Part shown: positions 8,201-16,368 of the stretch, piece after piece | Layout: each line of letters begins with the position of its first letter | Position numbering within the stretch: position 1 is the stretch's first letter | Assembly (NCBI GenBank): GCA_009929485.1 | Contig: SAAJ01000035.1 | Span: forward strand, 1-32,093 | Source: Negativicutes bacterium | GTDB taxonomy: Bacteria; Bacillota; Negativicutes; Anaeromusales; Anaeromusaceae | Reading direction: 5' to 3' | DNA length: 32,093 nt | Position numbers and translations under genes: made by a program | Notes under the pieces: generated by a model | What the model was told of the DNA's origin: nothing | Database searches by the model: none | Seen by the model: the letters and a program-made list of their open reading frames with translations, nothing else

Positions 8201-8273
8201 AGCTTCTTAAAGGCCCGCCCAACGTTTTCCAGTACAAGCTACTGTCTAACGTTGGGCGGGCCTTTAAGAAGCT
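8201..8273 (-). terminator. Long perfect hairpin after the MFS gene
   Basis: Two perfectly complementary 26-bp arms (8201-8226 and 8248-8273) enclose a 21-base loop, which can itself pair (CAGTA with TACTG). On the minus strand the hairpin follows the MFS stop by 17 bases and is followed by CTTTTTACTTTT, so it can act as its terminator. The arms are far longer than termination needs. Confidence 0.75.
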
Positions 8274-8290
8274 GTATTGTATGATGATGG

Positions 8291-9430
8291 TTATTCCGCA
8301 GGTTTTGGCAGTGAATAAGAGGCTAACGCGGCAATGACAGGCAGTACGGTCAAGATGGTGAAGGAAAACGCAAGACCGTACTGGTCAGCAAGCCATCCCA
8401 GCCCTGGCGCCGCTATGCCGCCGACGCTGACTGCAAGGCCTAAGGTGACGCCTGAGGCAAAGCCCATACGTCGGGGCAGATACTTTTGGCCGAGAACGAC
8501 CGTAGGGCTATAGGGCGCAAAAAGACTCAGGCCAATAGGGATGAGCAAGGCCATGGCTAGAGTGGGCTCTTCTGTAGAAACAAAGAGCAGGAGAACTGGA
8601 ATAAGCAGCAGATACCCTGTGCGGATAACCTTCAGATAACCATAGCGATCCGCCCAGCGGCCGCCAAAGAAAGTGCCGATTACGCCAATGCTGAAGAGGA
8701 CGGTCAAGGCGCTGCTGCCGGCGGTGTGGCTTTGAAGCAGCACATGAATCCAGTAAAGCGGGATGAATGTATTTAGGCCGGCGAAAAGAATGGAACGGCA
8801 AATGACGACAATAGACAAACGGCCGAAGGCCGGCCAGTTGTCTGGTGCGCTTTGCACGGCGGCAGCGGCGGCTTTGACGCTGAGGCTGCCGAATTGCCGC
8901 ATGCGCTGCTGTAGAAAAAAGCAGACGCAAAGGGCTGGAATCAAAAAAAAGACAGTACTTTTTAAGCCGCCAGCTAAGACCAGGAAGGTTCCAAGCAAAG
9001 GGCCGACGGCAAAGCCAGCGTTGCCACCGATGCCGAAAAGACCGATGCCGGTGGCTTTTTTGTCGCCCGCGGCCAGATTGGCTAGGCGCGCCGCTTCCGG
9101 ATGGAAGGCGGCCACGCCGATACCGCTTACGGCCACCGCTAAGAACATGGCAGCGTAAGAGTCTACCCACCCAAGGAGCGCTAAGCCTAGACCGGCCAAG
9201 AGGACGGCCCACGGCATGAGTCGGGGCCTGTCCAGGCGGTCAGCATAAAATCCGAAGAGCGGCTGGATAATCGAAGAAGTCAAGCTGTTGGCAAACATTA
9301 AACCAGCTGCCGCAGCGTAACTGAGTTGGTGTTCCGTCATGAGAAACGGCAGCAAGGCAGGCAAAGCGCCTTGGTTGAGGTCGGTAAAAAAATGGCCGCT
9401 AGTCAGCCAAGTAATGGAACGACGATTCAT
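8291..9430 (-). CDS. MFS efflux transporter, fosmidomycin-resistance (Fsr) type
   Basis: A 379-residue protein starting at ATG 9430, with AAGGAG 10 bases upstream. It has about twelve hydrophobic segments in two halves. The opening SGHFFTDLNQGALPALLPFL is characteristic of the Fsr branch of the major facilitator superfamily, followed by GFYADRLDRPRLMPW (the loop 2-3 motif) and FHPEAARLA. Fsr proteins export fosmidomycin and related small molecules using the proton gradient; the natural substrate here is unknown. It starts 14 bases after the FAD oxidoreductase and is probably co-transcribed with it, so it may handle a metabolite of that enzyme rather than a drug. Confidence 0.85.
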   Translation of the reverse strand: MNRRSITWLTSGHFFTDLNQGALPALLPFLMTEHQLSYAAAAGLMFANSLTSSIIQPLFGFYADRLDRPRLMPWAVLLAGLGLALLGWVDSYAAMFLAVAVSGIGVAAFHPEAARLANLAAGDKKATGIGLFGIGGNAGFAVGPLLGTFLVLAGGLKSTVFFLIPALCVCFFLQQRMRQFGSLSVKAAAAAVQSAPDNWPAFGRLSIVVICRSILFAGLNTFIPLYWIHVLLQSHTAGSSALTVLFSIGVIGTFFGGRWADRYGYLKVIRTGYLLLIPVLLLFVSTEEPTLAMALLIPIGLSLFAPYSPTVVLGQKYLPRRMGFASGVTLGLAVSVGGIAAPGLGWLADQYGLAFSFTILTVLPVIAALASYSLPKPAE

Positions 9431-9444
9431 GAATAAAAAACTCC

Positions 9445-10881
9445 TTACAATTTCTTCAATTGTGTTTTACGAGCTCGTTCCGCTAAAGTAGAAGAATGGC
9501 CGCGTTGGGGGATGTCTTCTTCTTTCATTTGCAGCTCCTGCGCTAGAAGCGCACGGACCCTGGGGCCGCAGAACGTTCCCTGGCAAAGGCCCATGCCTGC
9601 GCGGGTGCGGCGCTTAACGGCGTCGACGGAGAGAACCGGAAGGCCACGGCGGAAGCAGTCCAGGATTTCCGCTTCCGTAACATTTTCACAGCGACAGATG
9701 AGATGAAGCGCGGGGTCGCTATGTGTTGTAGTTCCCTGGAAGTCTTCACTTTTGGGGCGGATGATGGGGGCGCGTTGCGCCTGGAAGTGGGGGTTTGCTT
9801 CTAGATGCAGGCCGCTATCTTGGAGCAGCGTAACTACCTTTAAGGCGATGGCGGGGGAAGAGGTCAAGCCAGGAGAGTCAATGCCGATGAGGTTGATTAG
9901 GCCGGGAAGGCGAGAGGCATCAATTACCCAGTCCTTTTGATTTGATACCGGACGATTGCCGGCAAAGGATGTCAAGGCTTGGCGCATATCGAATCCAGGA
10001 ACCGATAGACGTGCTGTTTGGGCGATGAAACGCAGTGTTTCATCATCGGTGCTGACATCGTTTTTATCATCGATTTCCTCGGCGTTCGGACCCAGCATAA
10101 GATTGCCGTGGTACGTAGGCGTTACCAGGATGCCTTTACCAAGAGCGGTGGGGACTTGGAAGATGACGGAATTTGCTAAGTAGTTCTGGGCTTTAGATAA
10201 AAGAAGGTATTGGCCGCGGCGAGGGGTGATCTGGTAATCAGTTAGGCCAGCCATGGCGGCAATGTTGTCGCTGTGCGCGCCGGCGGCATTGATTACATAG
10301 CGGGAGCTTAGCGTTCCTTGGGTAGTGGTAATAAGGAAATGATCAGATCGTTTTTCCAACTGCCGCACTTCATGGCGGAGCTTGAGCTCTACGCCGTTAG
10401 CCACGGCGTTTTCCATTAAGGCAATGACAAATTCATAAGGAGAAGTAACGCCTGCTTGAGCGCAATATAATGCGCCGGTTACTTCGGCGCTGACATGGGG
10501 TTCGCGGCGGCGCATTTCTTCGCCGTCGATTAGTTCCAGACCGCCGACGCCGTTCTGCTGGCCCTGCTCGAAGAGACGCCGCAGCGTTGCTAAGCTTTCC
10601 TGATCAAAAGACAGGACATAGGAGCCGATTTCCCGGTACCCAAAATGCAGCTCTTCATCCAGCTGGGCATACATGCGGTTTCCCTTTACGCAAAGTTCGG
10701 CCTTCAACGTGCCTGGCTTATCGGAATACCCTCCATGTACGATGCCGCTGTTGGCTTTGGAACAACCGCAACTGACATCATCTTCACGGTCTAGGACGCA
10801 GATATTGAGTTGATAGCGAGATAATTCCCGGGCGATATTAGCGCCGACGACACCGGCGCCGATAATACAAACGTCATACAT
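9445..10881 (-). CDS. GlpA-like FAD-dependent oxidoreductase with C-terminal [2Fe-2S] domain
   Basis: A 478-residue protein. I start it at ATG 10881 ([20 protein letters not shown]), with AAGG 8 bases upstream; an in-frame ATG 8 codons earlier lies upstream of that site. The N-terminal FAD-binding GxGxxG motif is at about residues 8-13, and [10 protein letters not shown] matches the glycerol-3-phosphate dehydrogenase/DAO family. The C-terminal BFD-like domain has [11 protein letters not shown] and then CQGTFCG, the four cysteines expected for a [2Fe-2S] cluster. Relatives oxidise glycerol-3-phosphate or 2-hydroxyacids. The GlpB/GlpC-like partners usually found beside it are absent. It is the first gene of a two-gene operon with the MFS transporter and is divergent from the chemoreceptor. 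Confidence 0.85.
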   Translation of the reverse strand: MYDVCIIGAGVVGANIARELSRYQLNICVLDREDDVSCGCSKANSGIVHGGYSDKPGTLKAELCVKGNRMYAQLDEELHFGYREIGSYVLSFDQESLATLRRLFEQGQQNGVGGLELIDGEEMRRREPHVSAEVTGALYCAQAGVTSPYEFVIALMENAVANGVELKLRHEVRQLEKRSDHFLITTTQGTLSSRYVINAAGAHSDNIAAMAGLTDYQITPRRGQYLLLSKAQNYLANSVIFQVPTALGKGILVTPTYHGNLMLGPNAEEIDDKNDVSTDDETLRFIAQTARLSVPGFDMRQALTSFAGNRPVSNQKDWVIDASRLPGLINLIGIDSPGLTSSPAIALKVVTLLQDSGLHLEANPHFQAQRAPIIRPKSEDFQGTTTHSDPALHLICRCENVTEAEILDCFRRGLPVLSVDAVKRRTRAGMGLCQGTFCGPRVRALLAQELQMKEEDIPQRGHSSTLAERARKTQLKKL

Positions 10882-11035
10882 GGTTGTCGCCTTCTTTCTT
10901 TGCAAAGAGTATTTTAATAAGAGTTCTCATTCGTTTGCGAAAATCCTTCTCCGCATAGTGAAGGGCGATTTTACTCTTGGCGATGTTAGAAAAGAGAATG
11001 GTTTTTCCGCTATTTCAGGGGGAGGCAGCAGGAAA

Positions 11036-11935
11036 ATGGAAGCATTGCTGCGAATAGGAAGAGAAGGAAACGAAGGCCCCGGTCTGGCCAGGAAGGTGCA
11101 AGATAAAATGGCGGATATATTGGAAAAGCTGGTTGCCTTATTGCCGACAATTAGGGAGGCAATGGCTGATACGGATGTGGGACTAAGCGTCAGTGATTGC
11201 GAAAAAGTTATTTATTATAACCCTGGGCGGACGTTGGATTTGAAGGTTCCGTCGGGGGCTCCTCTGCGCGAGGGCATGGTATTAATGGATGCGATTCGGC
11301 AGCAAAAGCGTATTGCCAGACGGCAGGAGAAAGATATATGGGGAATTCCTTTTATTGCTACGGCGCTGCCTGTGAAGGAAGAGGGCCGGGTGGTAGGGGC
11401 GATTTCTTTTCAGACTGCAGTAGCTCGGCAAGACGCCTTGAAGGATATGGCCAACAAATTGATGGATAACATTAATCTTTTAGCCAGCACCAGCGAAGAA
11501 GTGACGGCGCAGACCCAGGAGATGGCGGCGGTGACGCGTGGCTTGGCGGAAATGTCGCAAGAATCGCAGAAGCGAACCCAAGATACAGGCCAAGTATTGG
11601 CGTTGATTCGCAATGTGGCCGGGCAGACGAATTTGCTGGGGTTGAACGCGGCCATTGAAGCCGCTCGCGTTGGCGAAGCAGGGCGAGGCTTTGGCGTGGT
11701 GGCTGAGGAAATACGCAAATTGGCTACTAGCAGCTCCGAATCCATTCAAAAGATTGACGGGATTTTAAAAGCCGTTGCAACCGATAGCGACAGGACCTAT
11801 GAGGAAATTCAGCGCATTAGCGGCAATTTGGCGCAAGTGGCGCAGGCGGTATCCGGCATTGCGGAGGCGGTGCAGGAAGCCTTGGCAGTGGCCCAGGAAC
11901 TGGACGGCCTGGCCAATAAATTGGCGGGAGAATAA
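11036..11935 (+). CDS. Compact soluble methyl-accepting chemotaxis protein
   Basis: A 299-residue receptor with no membrane segment. The start is ATG 11036, after GGGGGAGG about 10 bases upstream; the frame is open further upstream but that stretch overlaps the divergent gene. Residues 45-130 resemble a small PAS-like sensor ([15 protein letters not shown] and [15 protein letters not shown]). Residues 140-299 form a short signalling coiled coil with the conserved hairpin tip [19 protein letters not shown] (193-211), then [18 protein letters not shown]. It should report a cytoplasmic cue to CheA/CheW. It heads an operon with a glyoxalase-fold protein (18-base gap) and an HD-GYP protein (64-base gap). 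Confidence 0.87.
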   Translation: MEALLRIGREGNEGPGLARKVQDKMADILEKLVALLPTIREAMADTDVGLSVSDCEKVIYYNPGRTLDLKVPSGAPLREGMVLMDAIRQQKRIARRQEKDIWGIPFIATALPVKEEGRVVGAISFQTAVARQDALKDMANKLMDNINLLASTSEEVTAQTQEMAAVTRGLAEMSQESQKRTQDTGQVLALIRNVAGQTNLLGLNAAIEAARVGEAGRGFGVVAEEIRKLATSSSESIQKIDGILKAVATDSDRTYEEIQRISGNLAQVAQAVSGIAEAVQEALAVAQELDGLANKLAGE

Positions 11936-11953
11936 TCAGCAGGAGGAAGAACC

Positions 11954-12322
11954 ATGAAATTTAAATTTCTTCACAATAATATTAATGTCTTAGACCTAAA
12001 GCGTAGTATGGAGTTTTACCAGAAAGCATTAGGATTAAAGGAAAGCCGCCGCAAGGAGCGGCCGGGCTTTATCTTGGTATACTTGGGAGATGGCGGCCAA
12101 ACGCCGCATTTGCTGGAGCTTACTTGGTTGAAAGACCGTACGGAACCGTATAATTTGGGCGACAACGAGATCCACTTGGCCTTTGAAGCCGATGATTTTG
12201 AAGCGGCTCATGCTTTACATACGGAAATGGGTTGTATTTGCTACGAAAACAAAGAAATGGGGATCTACTTTATTCAAGATCCGGACGGCTATTGGCTGGA
12301 AGTTCTTCCGAAGCGAAGCTGA
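11954..12322 (+). CDS. Glyoxalase/VOC-family protein, probable lactoylglutathione lyase type
   Basis: A 122-residue protein starting at ATG 11954, with AGGAGG about 7 bases upstream. It has two beta-alpha-beta-beta-beta modules of the vicinal oxygen chelate fold. Candidate metal ligands sit in the expected order: His near the N-terminus (FLHNNINV), Glu in HLLELTW, His in IHLAFEADDF and Glu in GYWLEVLP. IQDPDGYWLEVL is typical of glyoxalase I. The enzyme may detoxify methylglyoxal, but VOC proteins vary widely and the thiol cofactor is unknown. Its position between a chemoreceptor and a c-di-GMP phosphodiesterase is unusual. Confidence 0.82.
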   Translation: MKFKFLHNNINVLDLKRSMEFYQKALGLKESRRKERPGFILVYLGDGGQTPHLLELTWLKDRTEPYNLGDNEIHLAFEADDFEAAHALHTEMGCICYENKEMGIYFIQDPDGYWLEVLPKRS

Positions 12323-12386
12323 GACGCTGCAAGACATTTGTGCCGGTCATATTTTAAAAGGTTTCCAGAGAGGAGCAGCTTTTTAT

Positions 12387-13043
12387 ATGCAAAAGGCAAA
12401 AGCCAAGCAGGCAGTTCGGCATGCAAGGCTGCTGGAACAAGTGAATATGGAAAAAATGGAAGCCTTTCGCCATCAAATCTACTATTGTGATCCCTATACG
12501 GAAATGCATGCGGAACATGTGGGGGAATTGATGGCCGGTTTGGCGACGCAGATGGGCTTAAATTCGGAAGAAATTACCTTAGCCTACTTGGTCGGGTTGG
12601 TACATGATGTGGGGAAGATTTCGGTCCCGGCGGAAGTTTTGACGAAAACGGGGCGTTTAAGCGACGAAGAGTTTGCGATTATGCGCCAGCATGCAGAAGC
12701 GGGAGAAACATTGCTGCTTCAAGTAGAAGGATCGCAATGCGTAGCCGATATTATTCGCCATCATCATGAGCGTTTTGACGGGCGCGGCTATCCAGACCAA
12801 ATGAAGGGTAAAGAAATTCCCTTATATAGCCGGATGCTGGCTTTATGCGATACCTTTGACGCGATGACTACCCATCGCTGCTATCGAAAACCAGTAGAAA
12901 TACCATCTTGTTTGCGAGAACTTCTTCGGTGCCGGGGCGGACAGTTTGATCCGGTACTGACGGATTGCTTTTTGGCATTTTTAGAGGAACGTTTTGGAAT
13001 TGTGGCAGTGGAAGAACCCAAAGAGAGCGCTCAGGCTTTTTAG
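12387..13043 (+). CDS. HD-GYP domain c-di-GMP phosphodiesterase
   Basis: A 218-residue protein. The frame overlaps the glyoxalase gene, but ATG 12387, with AGAGGAG about 11 bases upstream, gives a clean single-domain protein, so I use it. The HD pair is in LVHDVGKISVP (His73-Asp74), and HHHERFDGRGYP (125-136) holds the GYP signature. All metal-ligand motifs look intact, so it should hydrolyse c-di-GMP. The first 30 residues are a basic helix without a known sensor, so regulation may come from partners. It is the last gene of the chemoreceptor operon; the terminator stem contains its stop codon. Confidence 0.88.
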   Translation: MQKAKAKQAVRHARLLEQVNMEKMEAFRHQIYYCDPYTEMHAEHVGELMAGLATQMGLNSEEITLAYLVGLVHDVGKISVPAEVLTKTGRLSDEEFAIMRQHAEAGETLLLQVEGSQCVADIIRHHHERFDGRGYPDQMKGKEIPLYSRMLALCDTFDAMTTHRCYRKPVEIPSCLRELLRCRGGQFDPVLTDCFLAFLEERFGIVAVEEPKESAQAF

Positions 13044-13060
13044 CCGAGCGTTTTCTTTTT
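13028..13060 (+). terminator. Terminator of the MCP-glyoxalase-HD-GYP operon
   Basis: CGCTC (13028-13032) and GGCT pair with AGCC and GAGCG (13042-13050) around one bulged A, followed by TTTTCTTTTTTT. The HD-GYP stop codon TAG lies within the hairpin, starting in its loop. Confidence 0.8.
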
Positions 13061-13527
13061 TTACTACGCCAGAATTTATAAGCTTTTACGCCCTGCGGAC
13101 CGTCTTGCTCCAATAAAAGTCTCAAATACAATCGCGGCCGCCGCCGACTCAGTCGAACCCTCTCGCGACTCCGGTTCTCTTGTTCCATATTTTCACTGTT
13201 CTGTGTGAAGTTCCCCTCAAAGCGCCGCGCAGCGGTTTTTCTTAGTAAAAAAATAGTTGCAAGGGCTTTCTTGTGAAGACGGTATTTTTTTCTTTTGCAG
13301 AAGACGGTCTTTGCAAGAAAAAGGGAAAAATGAATGTTTTCGAAAAAGGCGAAGAAAAATGCATGCGCGTGACTGAAAAATGTCTTTTGTGGCAGGAATG
13401 TGTATGGAAATCAGCGGTTTTGCGGAAAAATAGCCTAAGAAGGAAATTTAGCAAGAACAGCGAATTTCCGAGAAAGTGCGTAAGCGGCAGGAGCGAAATA
13501 CTGAAATAAACAAGGAGGTTTTTATAC
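13044..13527. other. Long intergenic region before dcuC
   Basis: This stretch holds the operon terminator, repeat R1 copy B (13080-13190), a small GC hairpin with T run (about 13220-13240) and a duplicated GAAGACGGT at about 13275 and 13302. One open frame (GTG 13273 to TAA 13509, 78 residues, lysine-rich with five cysteines) follows AAGGG and stops 18 bases before dcuC. It matches no family I know and its composition looks like A-rich noncoding DNA. I do not call it a gene. Confidence 0.5.
13080..13190. repeat. Intergenic repeat R1, copy B (partial)
   Basis: Matches the right-hand half of copies A and C, starting at the GCTTTT segment and running through CCTGCGGACCGTCTTGCTCC and AAAAGTCTCAAAT to the GTTCTCTTGTTC region. 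The left half with the inner stem partners is missing, so it is a truncated copy. Confidence 0.75.
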
Positions 13528-14907
13528 GTGGTAATTATGGCATTGTTATTGGCGTTGGTCATGACCATTTGGGTCGGCTATATGATCGTCAAGAAGTACA
13601 AGCCGCAGCCGGTATTGTTTTTTGGCGGCATGGTATTAATGGCCGGGGCAGTGATGCTGGGGGTGGGGACCATTCTGCCGGCTAAAGAGGCAACTGGTTT
13701 TGTCCCCTTTGACATGTTTGAGTTTATCCGCAAAACTCTCAGCTCCCGAGCGGCGGGTCTGGGACTCAGCATTATGGCAGTAGGCGGCTTTGCCCGCTAT
13801 ATGGAACATATTGGAGCCAGCCGGGTGCTGGTGAAAATTGCGATTAAACCGTTAGGGGTTCTCAAGGCGCCGTATGTGGTATTGGCGGCGGCCTTTATTA
13901 TCGGGCAATTTTTGGGTTTGTTCATTAACAGCGCCTCCGGCTTAGGTATGCTGCTGATGGTAACGATGTTCCCTATTTTGGTCAGCTTAGGAGTCAGCCG
14001 CGTTTCCGCGACTGCGGTAATCGGCACGACGATGTGTTTGGATTGGAGTCCGGCGGATACGGGAAGTATTCTTTCCGCCACAACGGCGGGGCTGGATATT
14101 ACGACCTATTGGACGCAGTATCAGATACCGGTGGCGCTCTGCGTCATGGCGGTAGTGGCGGTGCTGCATTATTCCGTGCAGAAATGGCTGGATAAAAAGG
14201 AAGGCCATACGGCGGAAAGCGCGTCTTTATTGTCAAGTGCACGCCAGGAAGAAGAAAAACCCTTGCCGCCGCTGTATTATGCAGTATTGCCTACAGTACC
14301 TTTGATTTTGATTTTGGTATTTAGCGACTTGTTGATTAAAGGCGTCAAGATGGATATCGTCAAAGCGATGCTGATTAGCTTGTTTTTGACCATGGTTATT
14401 GAGTATTTGCGGTCCTGGGACGGCAAAAAAGTATTTCAGGATATTCAAGTGTTTTTTGACGGTATGGGGATGCAGCTGGCTAATGTAGTCACCTTGATTG
14501 TGGCGGGTGAAACTTTTGCTCATGGTCTGCGCACGGTTGGCGCTATTGACGCCATTATCAACGGCGCCCAAAGCAGCGGCATGGGCGCTGCCGGGATGAT
14601 TATCGTCATGGTGGGAATTATAGCGGTTTCCTCGGTTGTTATGGGCTCCGGCAATGCGCCGTTTTTCGCTTTTGCCTCGCTTACGCCGGTGGTAGCAGCT
14701 AAAATGTCCGTAGCGCCGGTGCTGATGCTGCTGCCTATGCATTTTGCCGCCAGTATCGCCCGAGCGGTTTCACCCATTACTGCGGTTATTGTCGTTGTGT
14801 CCGGCATGGCCAATTTGCCGCCTGTAGAGGTTGTGAAACGCACGGCCATTCCTATGGCGGGCGCGTTGATTGTTAATGTGGCGGCAACGTTCTTCTTCTT
14901 TTACTAA
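13528..14907 (+). CDS. dcuC: Anaerobic C4-dicarboxylate transporter, DcuC family
   Basis: A 459-residue inner-membrane protein starting at GTG 13528, with AAGGAGGT 8 bases upstream. It has about 11-12 hydrophobic segments in two halves separated by a polar loop (about residues 225-250). FINSASGLGMLLMVTMFPIL and DWSPADTGSILSATTAGLD in the first half, and VVMGSGNAPFFAFASLTPVV in the second, match the DcuC/DcuD group, and the length is typical. Members exchange or export succinate, fumarate or malate in anaerobes. The malic enzyme two genes downstream suits malate or succinate traffic. A terminator at 14948-14984 separates it from the next gene. Confidence 0.85.
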   Translation: MVIMALLLALVMTIWVGYMIVKKYKPQPVLFFGGMVLMAGAVMLGVGTILPAKEATGFVPFDMFEFIRKTLSSRAAGLGLSIMAVGGFARYMEHIGASRVLVKIAIKPLGVLKAPYVVLAAAFIIGQFLGLFINSASGLGMLLMVTMFPILVSLGVSRVSATAVIGTTMCLDWSPADTGSILSATTAGLDITTYWTQYQIPVALCVMAVVAVLHYSVQKWLDKKEGHTAESASLLSSARQEEEKPLPPLYYAVLPTVPLILILVFSDLLIKGVKMDIVKAMLISLFLTMVIEYLRSWDGKKVFQDIQVFFDGMGMQLANVVTLIVAGETFAHGLRTVGAIDAIINGAQSSGMGAAGMIIVMVGIIAVSSVVMGSGNAPFFAFASLTPVVAAKMSVAPVLMLLPMHFAASIARAVSPITAVIVVVSGMANLPPVEVVKRTAIPMAGALIVNVAATFFFFY

Positions 14908-14947
14908 GGATTTTATCGCATCGTAATAACGTGCTTTGATTAACTTG

Positions 14948-14990
14948 CAAATCCGGCAGGACGGCTAGCGTCTTGCCGGATTTGTTATGT
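14948..14990 (+). terminator. Terminator after dcuC
   Basis: A 16-bp stem (14948-14963 with 14969-14984, one G-U pair) with loop GCTAG. The following sequence is T-rich but interrupted (TTATGTTTTC). Confidence 0.75.
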
Positions 14991-15081
14991 TTTCTTTTGG
15001 TGTTTTTGTGATACCATAAGAAATATGAAGAAAGTATGAGTGACGAAAAGAAGTTACCGACTCTCGGAAGGAGGAAGAGGA

Positions 15082-16194
15082 ATGAGAAATAAAATTTTTT
15101 GTTTGGCGTTACTTTTCTGTGTCTTGTGGCAACTGCCGGCTTTGGCGGCGCCGGCTTTACCTACGGAGGATTTACAGCATGGCGTAGTCCGGCAGGCGGT
15201 AGACTTGCAGCCTACCGGCGAAAACAACAAATTAGTTTTGAAAAAAGGCCAAATGGTGCAGGTGGAAATCACTACCGGTCCGGAAAGCGGCAAAACGGTG
15301 GAAGTTTATAATGCCTTTTCGGGACAGACGCAGTTTGATATTCCGGTACATACCGGGGACAAGGTGCTTTTGTCAGTGGAAGAATTCCAGGGAAAGCGCA
15401 GCTATCATATCAGCGATTACGATCGCAGCCTGTTTCAGTACGTACTCTTAGGCTTGTTTGTGCTCAGCCTGGTTCTTTTGGCAGGCTGGGTGGGCGTTAA
15501 GTCGCTGGGTGTTATCGGCATTACGCTATATTTGCTCTGGGCGTGGTTGGTGCCCAATCTATTGTTGCCGGGAGTGAATATCTATTTACTGGTAATTGGG
15601 TTTTGCATAGCAGCCGGGGCGATTACCCTGTTATTTGTGAGCGGTTGGAATTTGAAGTCCTTAGCGGCTTTTTTTGGGACCCTTGGAGGCGTGTTAGTGG
15701 CAGCCTTATTGTCTTGGGGAGCTATCGATTGGCTCTATTTGACAGGCATGGAGACGGAAGAAGCGGTGGCTCTAAAACTGCATTTTGCCAAGCAGATCGA
15801 TATTCACGGCATTCTTTTTGCCGGCATGATTATTGGCGCCTTGGGGGCTGTGATTGACGTAGCTGTTTCGGTTGCGTCGGCGCAGTGGGAGATGGACAAA
15901 GCCTGTCCCGAACTTTCTTGGCAAGAGCTGTTTAAAAGCGGTATGAATGTGGGCAAAGATATTATGGGCGCCATGTCGAATACGCTGATTTTGGCCTATT
16001 TGGGAACGGGTTTGCCGTTGCTGTTGGTCGTGGCGGCGCAGCCTAAGCTGCTGGTGGAAAAGGTAATTAACTTTAATGGTGTTGTTACGGAATTTGCCAG
16101 GGCGATGACAGGCAGCGTCGGCTTGATTTGGGCCATTCCGCTGACCGCTTTGGCTTCGGCTTTATTATTGCGGTGGCGGCATCGGGGAGATTGA
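15082..16194 (+). CDS. YibE/F-family membrane protein
   Basis: A 370-residue protein starting at ATG 15082, with GGAAGGAGG about 7 bases upstream; the open frame begins 14 codons earlier but has no binding site there. Residues 1-22 are a signal peptide (KIFCLALLFCVLWQLPALA), followed by an extracytoplasmic beta-rich domain of about 100 residues and then seven or so membrane segments. The membrane part matches the YibE/F family: GILFAGMIIGALGAVIDVAV and GKDIMGAMSNTLILAYLG are its usual conserved blocks. The function is unknown; transport has been proposed. It is flanked by terminators, so it is probably a single-gene unit. Confidence 0.85.
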   Translation: MRNKIFCLALLFCVLWQLPALAAPALPTEDLQHGVVRQAVDLQPTGENNKLVLKKGQMVQVEITTGPESGKTVEVYNAFSGQTQFDIPVHTGDKVLLSVEEFQGKRSYHISDYDRSLFQYVLLGLFVLSLVLLAGWVGVKSLGVIGITLYLLWAWLVPNLLLPGVNIYLLVIGFCIAAGAITLLFVSGWNLKSLAAFFGTLGGVLVAALLSWGAIDWLYLTGMETEEAVALKLHFAKQIDIHGILFAGMIIGALGAVIDVAVSVASAQWEMDKACPELSWQELFKSGMNVGKDIMGAMSNTLILAYLGTGLPLLLVVAAQPKLLVEKVINFNGVVTEFARAMTGSVGLIWAIPLTALASALLLRWRHRGD

Positions 16195-16206
16195 GAAGAC
16201 GATTCT

Positions 16207-16236
16207 ACACTCTATAGAATAGAGGATGTTTTTTAA
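16207..16236 (+). terminator. Weak terminator after the YibE/F gene
   Basis: CTCTAT (16210-16215) pairs with ATAGAG (16219-16224), with possible outer pairs, and is followed by GATG and six T. The stem is short and A/T-rich. Confidence 0.4.
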
Positions 16237-16254
16237 AAATTCAGACAAATAAGG

Positions 16255-16283
16255 TTGTTTTATTTTGTGATGAGGCGTATACT
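16255..16283 (+). promoter_or_regulatory. Probable promoter of the malic enzyme gene
   Basis: TTGTTT (16255-16260) and TATACT (16278-16283) are 17 bases apart. The start would lie near 16290, inside the hairpin at 16284-16317, leaving a leader of about 80 bases. Confidence 0.5.
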
Positions 16284-16317
16284 AAAAACACGATGCAGCG
16301 ATGCAACGTGTTTTTTT
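16284..16317 (+). promoter_or_regulatory. Leader hairpin with T run before malic enzyme
   Basis: AAAAACACG and TGCA pair with TGCA and CGTGTTTTT around one A-A mismatch, and the structure ends in seven T. It looks like a bidirectional terminator but overlaps the predicted transcription start. A second hairpin (16327-16332 with 16338-16343) follows before the ribosome binding site. Confidence 0.5.
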
Positions 16318-16368
16318 AAAGTATTTCCGTATACAAGATACGGTGTGCAAAAACAAGGAGGAAACAAT

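Larger units (their letters stand above)
7774..8290. other. AT-rich intergenic region upstream of the hydrogenase operon
   Basis: I see no gene in these 517 bases. They hold the probable hydrogenase promoter (7851-7880), a direct repeat ATACAAAAAGAAA at 7861-7873 and 8003-8015, and the long hairpin at 8201-8273. The middle (about 7880-8160) is strongly A/T-rich, unlike the flanking genes. This could mean curved regulatory DNA or lost genes. Confidence 0.6.

Noticed and set aside
8508-9212. 234-residue open frame in another frame of the MFS gene
   Set aside because: Its arginine- and proline-rich composition is typical of a shifted frame in a GC-biased gene; the MFS frame shows clear family motifs.
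13273-13509. 78-residue open frame ending 18 bases before dcuC
   Set aside because: It has a possible AAGGG site, but the lysine-rich composition follows the A-rich DNA, it overlaps short direct repeats and it resembles no family.
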